From: Burkholderiales bacterium
Lineage (GTDB): Bacteria; Pseudomonadota; Gammaproteobacteria; Burkholderiales; Casimicrobiaceae
DNA: 11,696 bases
Direction: 5' to 3'
Assembly (NCBI GenBank): GCA_031257235.1
Contig: JAIRPA010000162.1
Coordinates: 1 to 11,696 of the forward strand
Each line of letters starts with the position of its first letter. Within the stretch, counting starts at the first letter, position 1. Shown here one piece after another: positions 11,620 through 11,696 of this stretch. The notes under the pieces were generated by a model that was not told the DNA's origin, ran no database searches, and worked only from the letters and a program-made list of their open reading frames with translations. The position numbers and the translations under genes are program-made.

Positions 11620-11696
11620 AAAGTGAACCCCTACACTCGCGGGTTCGGCAAAAAGTAAACCCCTACTTTTTGCCGGTTGGAATTTCCAAAAAAGGA
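11612..11696 (+). repeat. H1 half-copy followed by the start of a composite element (copy IV, cut by window end)
   Basis: A 23-bp segment at 11612-11634 (left arm and loop of H1) recurs with one mismatch at 11644-11666, where the right arm follows, giving a complete palindrome 11646-11675 with loop AACCCC. GTTGGAATTTCC and an A-run then repeat the beginning of H2 as in copy I. The window ends before the hairpin closes. The first copy lacks a right arm and seems degenerate. Confidence 0.85.

Noticed and set aside
1..11696. CIRCE operator expected because hrcA is present
   Set aside because: I found no TTAGCACTC/GAGTGCTAA pair by reading either strand; HrcA targets are probably outside.

Overview
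The window looks like chromosomal DNA of a betaproteobacterium, probably Burkholderiales; I cannot name the genus. Pointers are the hrcA-hemH pair, an HPr kinase/phosphorylase of the proteobacterial kind, a Neisseria/Burkholderia-type trimeric porin, a TfpX/TfpZ-family protein and a class A RNase P RNA. The protein-coding genes are ordinary and intact. The unusual content lies between them.

Layout, left to right. 1-340: two copies of a 69-bp repeat, each holding a 17-bp hairpin, nested in copies of a 21-bp repeat, with a possible truncated leftward ORF at the edge. 341-663: rnpB (+). 647-4899: leftward cluster dnaK, dnaJ, rmlD/rfbD, driven by a clear sigma-32-type promoter at 4951-4979. rmlD runs 17 nt into the 3' end of rnpB on the opposite strand. 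5179-5418: small two-helix membrane protein (+). 5419-5809: repeat-filled gap. 5810-6703: TfpX/TfpZ-like membrane protein (+), converging on hprK (-, 6723-7679). 7680-8175: a second repeat-rich gap with two tandem units of a composite palindromic element, plus the porin terminator. 8176-9186: porin (-), with a promoter about 160 nt upstream. 9483-11584: hrcA then hemH (-). 11585-11696: more of the same repeats.

Two heat-shock regulatory layers are visible: dnaK-dnaJ carries a sigma-32 promoter and no CIRCE operator, while the CIRCE repressor HrcA is encoded about 6.6 kb away in the hrcA-hemH pair. grpE is not beside dnaK or hrcA.

The most notable observation is a dispersed composite repeat. 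Its modules are: H1, a palindrome with arms CGGCAAAAAGTA and TACTTTTTGCCG; H2, a long hairpin whose stem sequence changes between copies while pairing, a three-nt loop and one bulged A are kept; H3, a variable-arm hairpin closed by GCGAAGC; and short arrays of CTGATNCCTGA. Copies lie at about 5494-5737, 7744-8086, 9476-9534 and 11612-11696. One copy supplies the last 16 codons and stop of hemH. Another appears to supply the -35 box of a possibly leaderless hrcA promoter.
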